NCBI RefSeq assembly: GCF_013394855.1
Contig: NZ_JABMLK010000002.1
Location: forward strand, 62,001-126,000
DNA from: Limnobaculum xujianqingii
GTDB taxonomy: Bacteria > Pseudomonadota > Gammaproteobacteria > Enterobacterales > Enterobacteriaceae
Reading direction: 5' to 3'
DNA length: 64,000 nt
The notes under the pieces are model-generated. The model was not told the origin of the DNA, ran no database searches, and worked only from the letters and a program-made list of their open reading frames with translations. A program made the position numbers and the translations under genes. This document shows positions 46,938 through 56,323 of this stretch, piece by piece; the stretch's first letter is position 1; every line of letters starts with the position of its first letter.

Positions 46938-47478
46938 CTCATTTTCATTAAAATCAATAAATTACATTTAAAAACACGCCTTTATCATAACGGTTTTGTA
47001 TTCATTAGTGAAACATTAATCTCAAAATTATTATAAAAATATTTAATTTATAATTATATTTAACTAACTAATTGTTATATATGAGATAAAGAAACAACGG
47101 TTTGATAAATGAGATTTTAATTTTTTATCACCAGAAGATAATTGATAAGTTATTGATGATGGTGATTTTTCATTCGGTTTGAACATAAAATCATCAAACT
47201 TTTAGGGGGAATGCAAACGCTGATTTTATTTTTCAGCGGGGAATATTGTTATCTGCCGATGGGTAATATTTTTTAATCAATGTGTTGCAGTCATGGGGTA
47301 ACCCGTATGTTTTTTTGCATCTGGTAAACGGTCAAAACGGCTCTGTTTGTTATGAACCATTCTTAAATAGAGATAATTTAGGGAAATGTTCTGGTTTTTG
47401 CTGGCAAATAAAGCACGATGACCTATTTTCAGTTGTGTGGTTTACAGTATGTCGAATTTACTGCTATAACTAGTATCT
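46938..47478. other. AT-rich intergenic region
   Basis: A stretch of more than 500 bases. It holds one notable hairpin near 47126-47170 (ATCACC ... GGTGAT with T residues after it) and a 63-codon frame from 47285 that has no ribosome site. I support no gene here. Confidence 0.45.
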
Positions 47479-47613
47479 AGTGACCATTCATAAAGCTACG
47501 CAATACTGACCGCGAATCAATGGATTGAGTGCCTTCAGCGACGGAACATCTCTGAACGATATATGCATTCCTGAGTTATTTTCCGGCTACGGAATGTGTG
47601 TGCGTTGGTCACT
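47479..47613 (+). ncRNA. Candidate structured leader RNA upstream of MHS transporter
   Basis: A 135-base segment is closed by a perfect 8-bp helix: AGTGACCA (47479-47486) with TGGTCACT (47606-47613). Inside, CATTCC/GGAATG (47566-47596) or the competing TTCCG/CGGAA can pair, as can TCAAT/ATTGA. Upstream, ACTAGtatCTAGT competes with the closing helix. It ends 74 bases before the transporter ATG and is less AT-rich than its surroundings. It matches no RNA class I know. The call is inference. Confidence 0.35.
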
Positions 47614-47687
47614 TTTGGAAACCTAATTAATAGATTTTTAGGCAAGTTTTTTGCAAATACAATAATTCGATAACAGGTTACAAGTAA

Positions 47688-49043
47688 ATGACAGCGTCTT
47701 CTCCCACAATAACTGGCCAGCCAAAAGCGCGACCGTTGAATAAAAATGATTATAAGACCTTAGGGTTATCCTCTCTTGGAGGCACTCTGGAGTTTTATGA
47801 TTTCGTTATCTTTGTTTTCTTTACCGGAACATTAACCCATCTGTTTTTCCCTGGTGACAATGAGTTTATTGCCCAGATGAAAACTTTGGGTATTTTTGCT
47901 GCCGGTTATCTGGCTCGTCCGCTCGGTGGGATTATTATGGCGCACTACGGTGATAAAATTGGCCGTAAGCGCATGTTCACCTTGAGTATTTTCCTGATGG
48001 CGTTGCCAACGCTGGTTATTGGCTTGCTGCCGACTTACGCTTCTATTGGTGTGATGGCACCGGTTCTTCTACTGCTAATGCGTATTCTACAGGGAGCAGC
48101 CATTGGTGGTGAAATGCCTGGAGCATGGGTATTTATTGCGGAGCATACCCCTGAGCAGCGTTATGGTTTAGGCGTTGGTACCTTAACGTCTGGTATTACC
48201 GGCGGCATTCTGTTGGGCTCAATTGTAGCTATCGTTATTCAGCGCAGTTACAGCACCGCAGAAATTAATGAATATGCATGGCGTATTCCGTTCATTCTGG
48301 GCGGCGTATTTGGTTTTATCTCGGTTTATCTGCGTAAGTTCCTGCAAGAAACCCCAATCTTTAAAGAGATGGCAGAGAAGCACGCACTGGCAAAAGAGCT
48401 TCCGGTTAAAACTGTTATCAGAAGTCATAAACAAGCCTGTGGTATTACCGCGATTTTAACCTGGTCGCTGTCTACTGCAATTGTAGTTACCATTCTGATG
48501 ACGCCTTCTGTAGTGGTTGAGAAGATGTATCAGGTGGACAGAACTATTTCTCTGGAAGCCAACTGTGTCGCTACGCTAATGTTAACGCTGGGATGTATTT
48601 TCTGGGGTTGGATTAGCGATAAATTAGGTACACGTATCTGTATGGCGGCTTCATGGGGCGGTCTGGCAATTACGGCCTACCATTTTTATAGTTCACTACA
48701 TCCGGAAATTGGTGCCGGAGAGCTGATGTTTAACTATGGTTTGATGGGGCTGTTTGTCGGTGCGATTGCCACTACACCAATTGTTGGTGCACGTGCATTC
48801 CCTCCGGCTATTCGCTTCTCCGGTTTATCATTTGCCTACAACCTGGCTTACGCGGTATTTGGTGGTTTAACGCCAATGATCACCGGCGCATGGTTACAGC
48901 AAAGCGCTATGGCACCGGCTTACTATGTAGGGATCGTTTCTCTGTTAGCCGTTGCGGTTGCTTTCCTGCCGTTGGCGTACAAAGGCTGGACAGCAAAAAA
49001 GCAGCCTGATGCAATTCCTGCGGCGCCGGTTATTGCTGATTAA
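47688..49043 (+). CDS. MHS-family MFS metabolite:proton symporter
   Basis: A 451-residue, 12-helix transporter of the metabolite:H+ symporter branch (ProP, ShiA, KgtP relatives). Signatures are SSLGGTLEFYDFVIFVFF at helix 1, YLARPLGGIIMAHYGDKIGRKR in loop 2-3, RILQGAAIGGEMPGAWVFIAEH and FLQETPIF after helix 6. It is a single gene with a strong terminator. The substrate, probably an organic acid or osmolyte, is not evident. Confidence 0.85.
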   Translation: MTASSPTITGQPKARPLNKNDYKTLGLSSLGGTLEFYDFVIFVFFTGTLTHLFFPGDNEFIAQMKTLGIFAAGYLARPLGGIIMAHYGDKIGRKRMFTLSIFLMALPTLVIGLLPTYASIGVMAPVLLLLMRILQGAAIGGEMPGAWVFIAEHTPEQRYGLGVGTLTSGITGGILLGSIVAIVIQRSYSTAEINEYAWRIPFILGGVFGFISVYLRKFLQETPIFKEMAEKHALAKELPVKTVIRSHKQACGITAILTWSLSTAIVVTILMTPSVVVEKMYQVDRTISLEANCVATLMLTLGCIFWGWISDKLGTRICMAASWGGLAITAYHFYSSLHPEIGAGELMFNYGLMGLFVGAIATTPIVGARAFPPAIRFSGLSFAYNLAYAVFGGLTPMITGAWLQQSAMAPAYYVGIVSLLAVAVAFLPLAYKGWTAKKQPDAIPAAPVIAD

Positions 49044-49131
49044 GGTGATATAACATGGAAACCGCCATTCAGCTAACTTCATTCGGTTAAGCAAAATGGA
49101 CGGTTGAACCATCTGGATGGCGTATCATATG

Positions 49132-49159
49132 AGCCCCTTATTTTTGACGGGGCTTTTTT
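49132..49159 (+). terminator. Rho-independent terminator after the MHS transporter
   Basis: AGCCCC (49132-49137) pairs with GGGGCT (49149-49154), followed by a run of T residues. Confidence 0.9.
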
Positions 49160-49170
49160 ATGCTTACTGG

Positions 49171-49201
49171 AAAAAGAAAACGGCCCAAGTAAGGGCCGTT
49201 T
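49171..49201 (-). terminator. Rho-independent terminator of the large autotransporter gene
   Basis: The perfect 9-bp stem AAACGGCCC/GGGCCGTTT has a six-base loop. On the minus strand it continues into TTTTCTTTTT. It serves the gene at 49298-51919. Confidence 0.85.
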
Positions 49202-49297
49202 GAAGCTCAAAAAGTAGTATCCCGTTCACTCAAAACATCTTAAATGAACATGTCCGAACATGGCCAGCTTTTGCTGAATCTTATCCGGCAACACTAA

Positions 49298-51919
49298 TTA
49301 GAATTGGTATTTAATTCCTAACATGGCAGAGGTATCGCTGTAACCGTTATCGCCAATCTGCTGAGCGGCGTTACCCCAAATGTTCAAACGTTTAGATAAC
49401 TGTCCTTCGACACCCAGTTTCAATTCGCCAATGTTTTTGGTACCACTCATTTCATCTCTGGTATCTGCAATCTGAACGGCATAATTGTTGGTATTATGGA
49501 TCCAGTTTGCTTCTACGAATGGCTGGAATTTACGATCTTTGCCATCATCCCAATGGCTGTGGCCGTTGATGTATGCTTTTAAACCAAGACGGGTTTGCAA
49601 ATTACCTTTAGTCTTATCAGACACCTTGGTGCGAGTACCAGTAACATCAGCTTGCTCATAATGATCTTTTGCCTGCACATCCATCCAGACTACTTGCGCT
49701 TTTGGTTGTAACCAGTAGCTGTCGCGGCCGTTTTCGCCTAGCTTAAAGCTATAACCACCTTCAAGCGATGCTGTAACACCACGTGATTTGTAGGTTTCAG
49801 TAGCTCGTTCATCGCCAGTGACTTCATTATCAAACCAGTTGTAAAGTACCCAGCTATCAATATAGGCACCGGTCTTATCTGCCTGATTGGCATACCAGGT
49901 TCCATACAGACCGGCGCTGTAGCCATCAACTTTACCGCGTGATTCGCGATTAATGACATGAGATTTGGTATTGCTCTGGTTGTTACCGTAACCAGCCATT
50001 GCACCTAAATGCCAGCGATCCAAACCGTCTGAACTCCACTGTGCTAAATCACCACCAATTTGTGCCACATAGCGATTACTTTGTGTTTTCAACTGCTCAT
50101 TACTATTTTTAAAACGGGTATGACCACCAACGTGACGCATCCACATGCTGGTGACCTTCTGCTCACCGGTTAATACATCGGTGTATTGAGTTTCACCTAA
50201 ACGATCGTGCAAGCGCATCAGGAACATGGTATTCGCTGCGTAATTGTTGGCCAAATAGCTGCCGAATTCAGGACGCAGAATCTGCTCATTGTTTGAATCT
50301 TCAGGTACTGGCGTGACCGGTGAACCCGGATTTGGCTCAACAGGTGAAACGGCGCTGCTTAAATACCAGTTTTCATCCGCAGTGCCTTTCGCGATTTGAT
50401 AGTCATAAGCACCGGCAACAATTCGGTTTTGTTGAACAAATTCCCCGATTGATTGACCGCCAACTTCAACGATCTTAATGCCATTGATGGTTTGCCCACC
50501 CGTACCGCCAATATTATTGATCGCAACTTTGGTGGTACCTGCTTCAACATTGCCCTGAACAATTAATTTATCGGTTACTGAATTATCATCACCTAACGCT
50601 GTATTCAGCACTAACACCGCATCGTTACCGGCATAATTTCCGGTAACCAATAATTCTTTTGGGGTAAATGTGCCTGTAGCTGGGGTGTTATAAGCAAGGG
50701 TTGCACCATTCAGGGACAGGTTAGATACCACAGAATCCCCCGCCATGTTCCAGATGCTTTGTGTACCATTCAGGGTGAGATCAATGGTACTGGCAGACGT
50801 GTCGAGCGAGGTAATGCCATTAAACACGGAGTTATCAGCCATTGTGATATTAATAGCACCATCATTTTCTGACATCATATTGCCATTAATCACATACTTT
50901 GCGTTATTGCCGGTAATCAGACTATCTGCACCATTTGCCAGAAAAGCATAGCCAGCATCAATATTAATATCAGCGCCGGTTAACGTAATATCGCTGCCAG
51001 AATAAACCGTAGCTGCGGCAGAATCACTGGCACCACCACTCAAAGTAATATTTGCGGTATCGGCAAAATCAATGCTACCGCCATCAGAGGCATACAAACC
51101 ATATAATATGGCCGATGAGTTATTGGTAATATTATTAATGGTGACTGCTTTTTGCGCGGTGATGTTAGAACCTGTTCTGTAAGCATTAATGGCAGTAGTG
51201 CGATCGCCCCCATTTAACAGATTTACGGTAGTTGTGCCGTTTAACGCAATCTCCCCTCCATCAACGCTTGATGAACCTCTCATCCACCCCTCTGCGGAAA
51301 CAGCACGAATATAGTTCGCGCCATTGGAGTTTATTTCAATCAGTAATCCATCCTGAGTTTCAATTTTTGAACCCGTTAAATAAGCAAATAGTCCTCTGGA
51401 GCCGATACCTGCATCATTTAATGTGATGGTGGTATTCTCATTGAGTTTCGCAGTCAAACTACCCGAACCACCATTAATATCGACACCAATAAGACGCATC
51501 TGATCGTTACCATTAATGGTAAATGATGAATTCGCAGCCAATTCGGCTGATATAATACTTGCTGTTGCTGCAGGGGAACCACTCTTTAATCTAACTGCAC
51601 TCACATCAGAAGCAGTCACGCCATTTTCGACATTAGCAACAATCGTTGTGCTGCCAAAAATGACATTACTATTAAATACCTGAATTACACCAACCTCACC
51701 CAACGCATTCGCTGTTAATTTATAATCAATTTTAATGTCATCGGAATAGTTAAACGACTGGTCCTGATATAGGTTTATCCCCCAGCTATTCTCAACATTA
51801 ACCTCACCTGCATGGGCTGCTAATGTTGCTTGATCGTTAACGGTTGTCGTGGCGGGTGCTGCATGAACAGTATTGCTTAAGATAAGACCAATACTAAAGG
51901 CGAGTAGAGTCCTTTTCAT
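49298..51919 (-). CDS. AidA/pertactin-type autotransporter
   Basis: An 873-residue type V secreted protein. A signal peptide (MKRTLLAFSIGLILSNTVHA) leads a passenger of about 530 residues with beta-helix character, rich in N, T, S and G with repeated ITLSGG/NITN-type strands and no cysteine. A linker with a Pro-rich turn (VEPNPGSPVTPVPED) precedes the 12-strand barrel (about 590-873). The barrel has TSMWMRHVGGHTRF, GYSAGLYGTWYANQ and the C-terminal Phe in LGIKYQF. It is likely a surface adhesin or aggregation factor; the exact role is unknown. Confidence 0.88.
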   Translation of the reverse strand: MKRTLLAFSIGLILSNTVHAAPATTTVNDQATLAAHAGEVNVENSWGINLYQDQSFNYSDDIKIDYKLTANALGEVGVIQVFNSNVIFGSTTIVANVENGVTASDVSAVRLKSGSPAATASIISAELAANSSFTINGNDQMRLIGVDINGGSGSLTAKLNENTTITLNDAGIGSRGLFAYLTGSKIETQDGLLIEINSNGANYIRAVSAEGWMRGSSSVDGGEIALNGTTTVNLLNGGDRTTAINAYRTGSNITAQKAVTINNITNNSSAILYGLYASDGGSIDFADTANITLSGGASDSAAATVYSGSDITLTGADINIDAGYAFLANGADSLITGNNAKYVINGNMMSENDGAINITMADNSVFNGITSLDTSASTIDLTLNGTQSIWNMAGDSVVSNLSLNGATLAYNTPATGTFTPKELLVTGNYAGNDAVLVLNTALGDDNSVTDKLIVQGNVEAGTTKVAINNIGGTGGQTINGIKIVEVGGQSIGEFVQQNRIVAGAYDYQIAKGTADENWYLSSAVSPVEPNPGSPVTPVPEDSNNEQILRPEFGSYLANNYAANTMFLMRLHDRLGETQYTDVLTGEQKVTSMWMRHVGGHTRFKNSNEQLKTQSNRYVAQIGGDLAQWSSDGLDRWHLGAMAGYGNNQSNTKSHVINRESRGKVDGYSAGLYGTWYANQADKTGAYIDSWVLYNWFDNEVTGDERATETYKSRGVTASLEGGYSFKLGENGRDSYWLQPKAQVVWMDVQAKDHYEQADVTGTRTKVSDKTKGNLQTRLGLKAYINGHSHWDDGKDRKFQPFVEANWIHNTNNYAVQIADTRDEMSGTKNIGELKLGVEGQLSKRLNIWGNAAQQIGDNGYSDTSAMLGIKYQF

Positions 51920-52500
51920 TACGTATCCTTACTATTAATTAAATGTTCATCATTTAATAAATGAACGGTATTATTCAATAAATTAATAACAACTCATTCG
52001 TATTTATTTTTTAATCGTCGGCATAATAATTGAGAAGTGTTGCTAAAACCAGAAAAAATTAATTTGTAATGATTTAAATCAAAAATAAAAATATAACAGC
52101 AACTATTTCGTGGTTATTTTTATTGCTGATAAATTGAATTTCATTGCGATATTATTAATAAGATGGTTAATAATGGAGAGGGTAAACAATTCTGTTTAAC
52201 TGGCATTCTGGCGAATCATGCTGTCCGGTGATTCAATGGTATTCGTGTTATGGATAATCGGGTGGATAACTGAAGAGCATGTTGAGCTTTTTCTGGGGGT
52301 GTTTTGTCGGAGCCTGGTGGCTGCCTTTGGTTCGGTGGTCAGTATTTTGCAGGCTTTTCATGATACCAGTTCGTACCATAGGGATGATGCCGAGCTGGAG
52401 ATGAGCATGGGGCTAGACGCTGTTTATTGAGTCAGGGAAAGGCTTTCTGTCTGTCGACACAGGGAATTACACAATCTGAAGGGTAAGACAGGCTTTAATA
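51920..52500. other. Intergenic region upstream of the large autotransporter
   Basis: The left 250 bases are AT-rich and should hold the autotransporter promoter. A 70-codon frame at 52218-52430 has no ribosome site and is not called. No repeat copies are seen. Confidence 0.45.
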
Positions 52501-52543
52501 ATAAAAACCCCGCTTACTCAAGTCATCTTAAGTAAACGGGGTT
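52501..52543 (-). terminator. Rho-independent terminator after yiiG-like gene
   Basis: AACCCCG (52506-52512) pairs with CGGGGTT (52537-52543), and an inner TTACT/AGTAA helix extends the stem. On the minus strand it runs into TTTTTAT. Confidence 0.85.
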
Positions 52544-52600
52544 AGTTGAACAGAAATTTTTAAACGCTAAATTTTCTGCGATGTTATTACAAGGTTCTTA

Positions 52601-53626
52601 TTAACGAATACTGTTATAAGTATCAATCGCGCTGTTAAAGTCTTTCACCAGATTATTAGCATAAGAGCCCGGTTTCTTTCTGGCATCGCGATAGGTACCG
52701 ACAAATTTAACCAGACGGTCGTTAACGCGAGAGTAGCCTGAGTCGACTTTTTTACCTTCTTCTTTTGCTTTGTTGTATTCAGCAGTTTGCAGCTCTAATT
52801 TTTCTTCCAGCTCTGCCAGATACTTGTTTGCCTGATCAATTTTAGCTTTATCTTTATAATCTTTAAGGGTGGAGAATTGTCCCACGATAGAACGGGCTAG
52901 CTCCAGAGACTCTTCGGTATACAGCTCCAGCAGACGACCTTCTTTTTTATAATTTTCAATGCGTTTCTGTTTCATCTCTTCACTGGCAACGCGAATTTCA
53001 GCTTCCAGCGCTTTGTATTGTTCATTCACCTGATTAAAACCAGGGGTGAAGACCTCCATCAGCTCTTTACCTTTAGCGCCATTGTCATCTTCATACTTCT
53101 TCATTTTGTTGTACTTCTCAAGCTCTTCCCATACCGGAAGCAGCTTGTCGATAGAGGCCACAATGGCTTCAGCTTTAGGGTCAATATTGTCAATATTCAC
53201 TTCAGTAACCTTCAGCGCTTTTTTCAGGTTATTGCTTAAGCTGCTGTAAGGACGAGAGCTGAAATAGAGCCAGGATTCGATAACGCGATAATCCTTTTTC
53301 TCAATACCGGCTTTGACCTTTTTCTCTTTGTCAGGCCAGGATGATGTACCGTCAAGAACCCCACCACCATAAGCATTGGTGGCTTTTACATAATAAGAGA
53401 CTTTTTCAGATAGCTTATAAGCTGCCTTTTCATCGCTGATGGCAGGTTTTTTAGCTTCTGATTTATTGGCTTCTGGTGCAGACGATTTTTTAGCGGATGT
53501 TGAATTTTGAGTGGTTGGAGCGCCAGGTGAGGCTTTAGGTGCTTCTGGTTTGTCATCACAACCTGCCAGTAATGCAGTATTAAAAACCAGCGTACCAAAT
53601 AGTAATGCTTTACCTATCTTTTTCAT
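52601..53626 (-). CDS. yiiG: YiiG-family lipoprotein (DUF3829)
   Basis: A 341-residue lipoprotein with a lipobox ALLAGC at the end of its signal peptide (Cys about 23). A low-complexity Ala/Pro/Lys linker runs to about residue 65. An all-helical, highly charged DUF3829 domain follows, with KLSEKVSYYVKATNAYGG, YKALEAEIRVASEEMKQKRIENYKKEGR and FNSAIDTYNSIR at the end. The order matches E. coli YiiG. Asp directly after the lipid-bearing Cys (CDDK) suggests retention in the inner membrane by the +2 rule. Its function is unknown. Confidence 0.82.
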   Translation of the reverse strand: MKKIGKALLFGTLVFNTALLAGCDDKPEAPKASPGAPTTQNSTSAKKSSAPEANKSEAKKPAISDEKAAYKLSEKVSYYVKATNAYGGGVLDGTSSWPDKEKKVKAGIEKKDYRVIESWLYFSSRPYSSLSNNLKKALKVTEVNIDNIDPKAEAIVASIDKLLPVWEELEKYNKMKKYEDDNGAKGKELMEVFTPGFNQVNEQYKALEAEIRVASEEMKQKRIENYKKEGRLLELYTEESLELARSIVGQFSTLKDYKDKAKIDQANKYLAELEEKLELQTAEYNKAKEEGKKVDSGYSRVNDRLVKFVGTYRDARKKPGSYANNLVKDFNSAIDTYNSIR

Positions 53627-53972
53627 TATATTCCCTTATAAGTTACCAGCACTAAATTATTCAAGAATGAATTATTTAGTATTTTCCATTTAAATCAATG
53701 CGTTTTATGGTAATTATTTTGGGAGATTAAGTAAATGCTGAATTTTATGATTTTTCAGGATTATGGCGTGTTTGTGATTTTTATTTATTGATTTATATCT
53801 GTTTTTTATCCGGCCGGGATAGGTTTGTTATTGTCTGTGATCCAATACTTTTATGGTTATTATCGGTTGGTAATATAATCTTGTTACATCAGCCATCCTG
53901 TTAGTGTTTTTTTGTTTGGTGTTAGTTAATTATTAGGGGTAAATAGATATATCATGTTGGAAATATGATGTA
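53627..53972. other. AT-rich gap before the fimbrial island
   Basis: 346 bases with no supported gene. At its right edge the imperfect dyad GATATATCAT/ATGATGTATC (53946-53974) overlaps the recombinase stop and may end its transcript. Confidence 0.45.
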
Positions 53973-54527
53973 TCAATCTACATTGAATTTAATACTGTTA
54001 AATCGGGCGCTATTCGTCGCAGTATAAAGCACAGTATGTTGAATATTGCGGTGACCAAGATAATCCTGAATCAGACGCGTATCCTTTCCCGCATCCGCTA
54101 AAGAGAAGCCACAGGCATGACGTAACATATGGGGATGCGCCTTAATATCCAGCTTTGCTGCCATACCATATTTTTTGATTAATTCATAAAACTGCTGGCG
54201 GGATAGCGGGTTGCCATGTTGGGATAAAAACAGCCATTGGGTATCACTGTTAAGCCATGCTTTACGCTGTTTTAACCACAGACTAATGGCTTCCTGCTCG
54301 CATTTTTGTAAAGGATGAGTGGTGGATAACCCTCTTTTCAGACGAGAAATAAAAATATGTTCTCCTTGAATATCGGTAATTCTCAGGCGACATAATTCAC
54401 TGGCCCGTAATCCGTGGAAATAACACATCATAATTAAACAACGATCGCGATAATAATTGGTGCCCTTAGGAACGGCGTTAATCATGGCTTCGACTTCGTT
54501 AGCACTCAGGTATTTTCTCTGTGACAT
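53973..54527 (-). CDS. FimB/FimE-type tyrosine recombinase 1
   Basis: A 184-residue tyrosine recombinase of the Fim type, which carries only the catalytic domain. Catalytic residues are visible: Arg in GLRASEL, Lys in SRLKRGLSTTHPL, the HxxR box in HPHMLRH, His in LGHRN and the nucleophile Tyr in TVLYTATN. Fim recombinases invert a short promoter segment to switch fimbriae on and off. I start at ATG 54527 because MSQRKYLSANEVE aligns with FimB; a longer frame to 54578 adds an atypical tail. It points away from the fimbrial genes, separated by the LysR gene. Confidence 0.85.
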   Translation of the reverse strand: MSQRKYLSANEVEAMINAVPKGTNYYRDRCLIMMCYFHGLRASELCRLRITDIQGEHIFISRLKRGLSTTHPLQKCEQEAISLWLKQRKAWLNSDTQWLFLSQHGNPLSRQQFYELIKKYGMAAKLDIKAHPHMLRHACGFSLADAGKDTRLIQDYLGHRNIQHTVLYTATNSARFNSIKFNVD

Positions 54528-54701
54528 TTTTTCACTCTCATTAAGGGTTCTTACATGTGAACCGGGAACGAGTTGCAATTTACAGGGGGAACTGGGCTAA
54601 GGGTATCCTCTATGGCGGAAACTCACTTTCTGGAAATAAGAAAGCGTTTTTTAAACAATGGACTATGATTTAAATATGTGTTTTTTCTTGCCGGAATAAG
54701 T

Positions 54702-55604
54702 ATGCAATCAAAATTGGATCTAAATCTTGCCCGTATTCTTTATGAGATTATTGATAGTGGTTCAGTTTCTGCCGCAGCGGAAAGCCTGAAGATGAATATA
54801 TCTGCTATAAGCACCGGACTAAATAAGTTGCGAAGCTACCATAATAATGTTCTTTTTTTCAGACAGGGAAATGGTATGCAGCCGACCGCATTAGCGTTGG
54901 AGTTATATAAGTTTTATCGACCAGCATTAAACCTGCTTGATGAGGCAGACAAACTAAAAAATAGTACCTTACAGGTAGCCACTTCACCAAAATTGCGCAT
55001 TGCGACCATACCTTTGTTAGATCTATTTCTTGCGGATAAATTTCTTGATGAACCGAGTTTTTGTGATGGAAGTAACTGGGATATTATTTCAATTCCCCGA
55101 GATCCTGATATGCGCGTAGAACATTTACGTAGAAAGCAAATTGATATTGATATTGGCGTTGGATTGCCCAAAGATAAATCGCTTCTTAGTTACCTGCTTT
55201 TTGACTGTGGCTGGGTAATGGTATGTAAAAAAGATCATCCGCGAATTAAGCAACGAATAACATTGGAGCAATATAAGCAGGAATCGTTGTTAGGTTTAAT
55301 TTCTGCAGGTGAAAAATTTGGCAAAGAGTTACCAATATTCCAGTATGAGGATGGTTCTCTCCTGATTAAACGTTTCCGTTCTTCCTCTATGGTTACTGTG
55401 CTGCTTCAGGTTTCTACCAGAGAACTTGTTACTGTAGTTCCTACGGTCTTCGCGCCCTGGGCTTGTAAAAGGTTTAATTTACGTACAGTTGAATATGATT
55501 TTTTTATTAATGATTTTGTCGCGATGTATGCATATATTCATCATTCAGAAAAAAACAATTTGATGTTAAAGAAAATAATTAAATTTTTCTCTGATTTAAA
55601 ATAA
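54702..55604 (+). CDS. LysR-family transcriptional regulator
   Basis: A 300-residue regulator with an N-terminal LysR helix-turn-helix (LDLNLARILYEIIDSGSVSAAAESLKMNISAISTGLNKLRSYHNNVLFFR, about residues 4-55) and a type-2 periplasmic-binding-like effector domain. Its position between two Fim-type recombinases suggests it controls the recombinases or the fimbrial genes. I prefer ATG 54702 to GTG 54678 on the family alignment and the GGA upstream. It is AT-rich, unlike the fimbrial genes that follow, a possible sign of separate origin. Confidence 0.82.
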   Translation: MQSKLDLNLARILYEIIDSGSVSAAAESLKMNISAISTGLNKLRSYHNNVLFFRQGNGMQPTALALELYKFYRPALNLLDEADKLKNSTLQVATSPKLRIATIPLLDLFLADKFLDEPSFCDGSNWDIISIPRDPDMRVEHLRRKQIDIDIGVGLPKDKSLLSYLLFDCGWVMVCKKDHPRIKQRITLEQYKQESLLGLISAGEKFGKELPIFQYEDGSLLIKRFRSSSMVTVLLQVSTRELVTVVPTVFAPWACKRFNLRTVEYDFFINDFVAMYAYIHHSEKNNLMLKKIIKFFSDLK

Positions 55605-55774
55605 ATTTTATATTTGAATTCTTCTTCATTTGAAAAGTTCAAATGCATTTAATCATCTCCAGTATATACTTAATGAGTACGGAACAAGGTCATGCCTGTA
55701 AATGAGGTATGATTATCTATTGATATAAATAAGGATATTTACGCGCTCATACTGTTTTTATTGAAGAGGTCTCT

Positions 55775-56323
55775 ATGACAAACCGCAAATATCTTACTGC
55801 CAGTGAGATTGAACGCCTGTTAGATGTATCCCGACAGGGTTCTAATCCGGAAAGGGATTATTGTTTAATCCGAATGTGTTTTATCCACGGCTGTCGAGTC
55901 AGTGAAATTAACAGCTGGCGTCTTTCAGATATTGATTTAGCCCATAACCGAATATTTATCCGGCGATTAAAGAACGGGCTTTCTACCATTCACCCCCTGT
56001 ATGAACTTGAACGTGATGCATTATCTGCCTGGTTAAATGTACGCGCCCGGCATCGCTATACGGCTAAAGAGTGGCTGTTTTTATCGCAGAAGGGCAATCG
56101 ACTTTCACGCCAACGAATTTATGAGATTTTGCGTGACTGTGGTCGCCGGGCAGGGTTGGATGTGAATGCACACCCGCATATGCTGCGGCATGCCTGTGGT
56201 TATGCCCTGGCAGATAAAGGTATGGATACGCGGTTAATACAGGATTATTTGGGGCACCGTAATATTCAGCATACGGTACTTTATACCGCCACAAATGCTC
56301 AGCGATTTCTGCGGGCCTGGTAA
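55775..56323 (+). CDS. FimB/FimE-type tyrosine recombinase 2
   Basis: A 182-residue Fim-type tyrosine recombinase with all catalytic residues: Arg in GCRVSEI, Lys in RRLKNGLSTIHPL, HPHMLRH, LGHRN and Tyr in TVLYTATN. Its C-terminal half is nearly identical to recombinase 1, so the two are paralogues like FimB and FimE. It ends 67 bases before the left arm of a candidate invertible element and points toward the pilin gene, as fimE does in E. coli. Confidence 0.88.
   Translation: MTNRKYLTASEIERLLDVSRQGSNPERDYCLIRMCFIHGCRVSEINSWRLSDIDLAHNRIFIRRLKNGLSTIHPLYELERDALSAWLNVRARHRYTAKEWLFLSQKGNRLSRQRIYEILRDCGRRAGLDVNAHPHMLRHACGYALADKGMDTRLIQDYLGHRNIQHTVLYTATNAQRFLRAW

Noticed and set aside
47282..47473. 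63-codon plus-strand frame upstream of the MHS transporter
   Set aside because: No ribosome site and no family pattern; composition like the surrounding AT-rich gap.
43505..51919. Autotransporters as a contact-dependent toxin system
   Set aside because: Both have the classical 12-strand C-terminal barrel; no two-partner secretion domain or toxin/immunity pair is visible.
52218..52430. 70-codon frame with a hydrophobic start
   Set aside because: No ribosome site and no coupling to a neighbour; the hydrophobic stretch alone is weak evidence.
53973..56323. Recombinases as phage or integron integrases
   Set aside because: They are short, catalytic-domain-only proteins matching FimB/FimE and lie next to a fimbrial operon; no phage genes, attC or tRNA are nearby.
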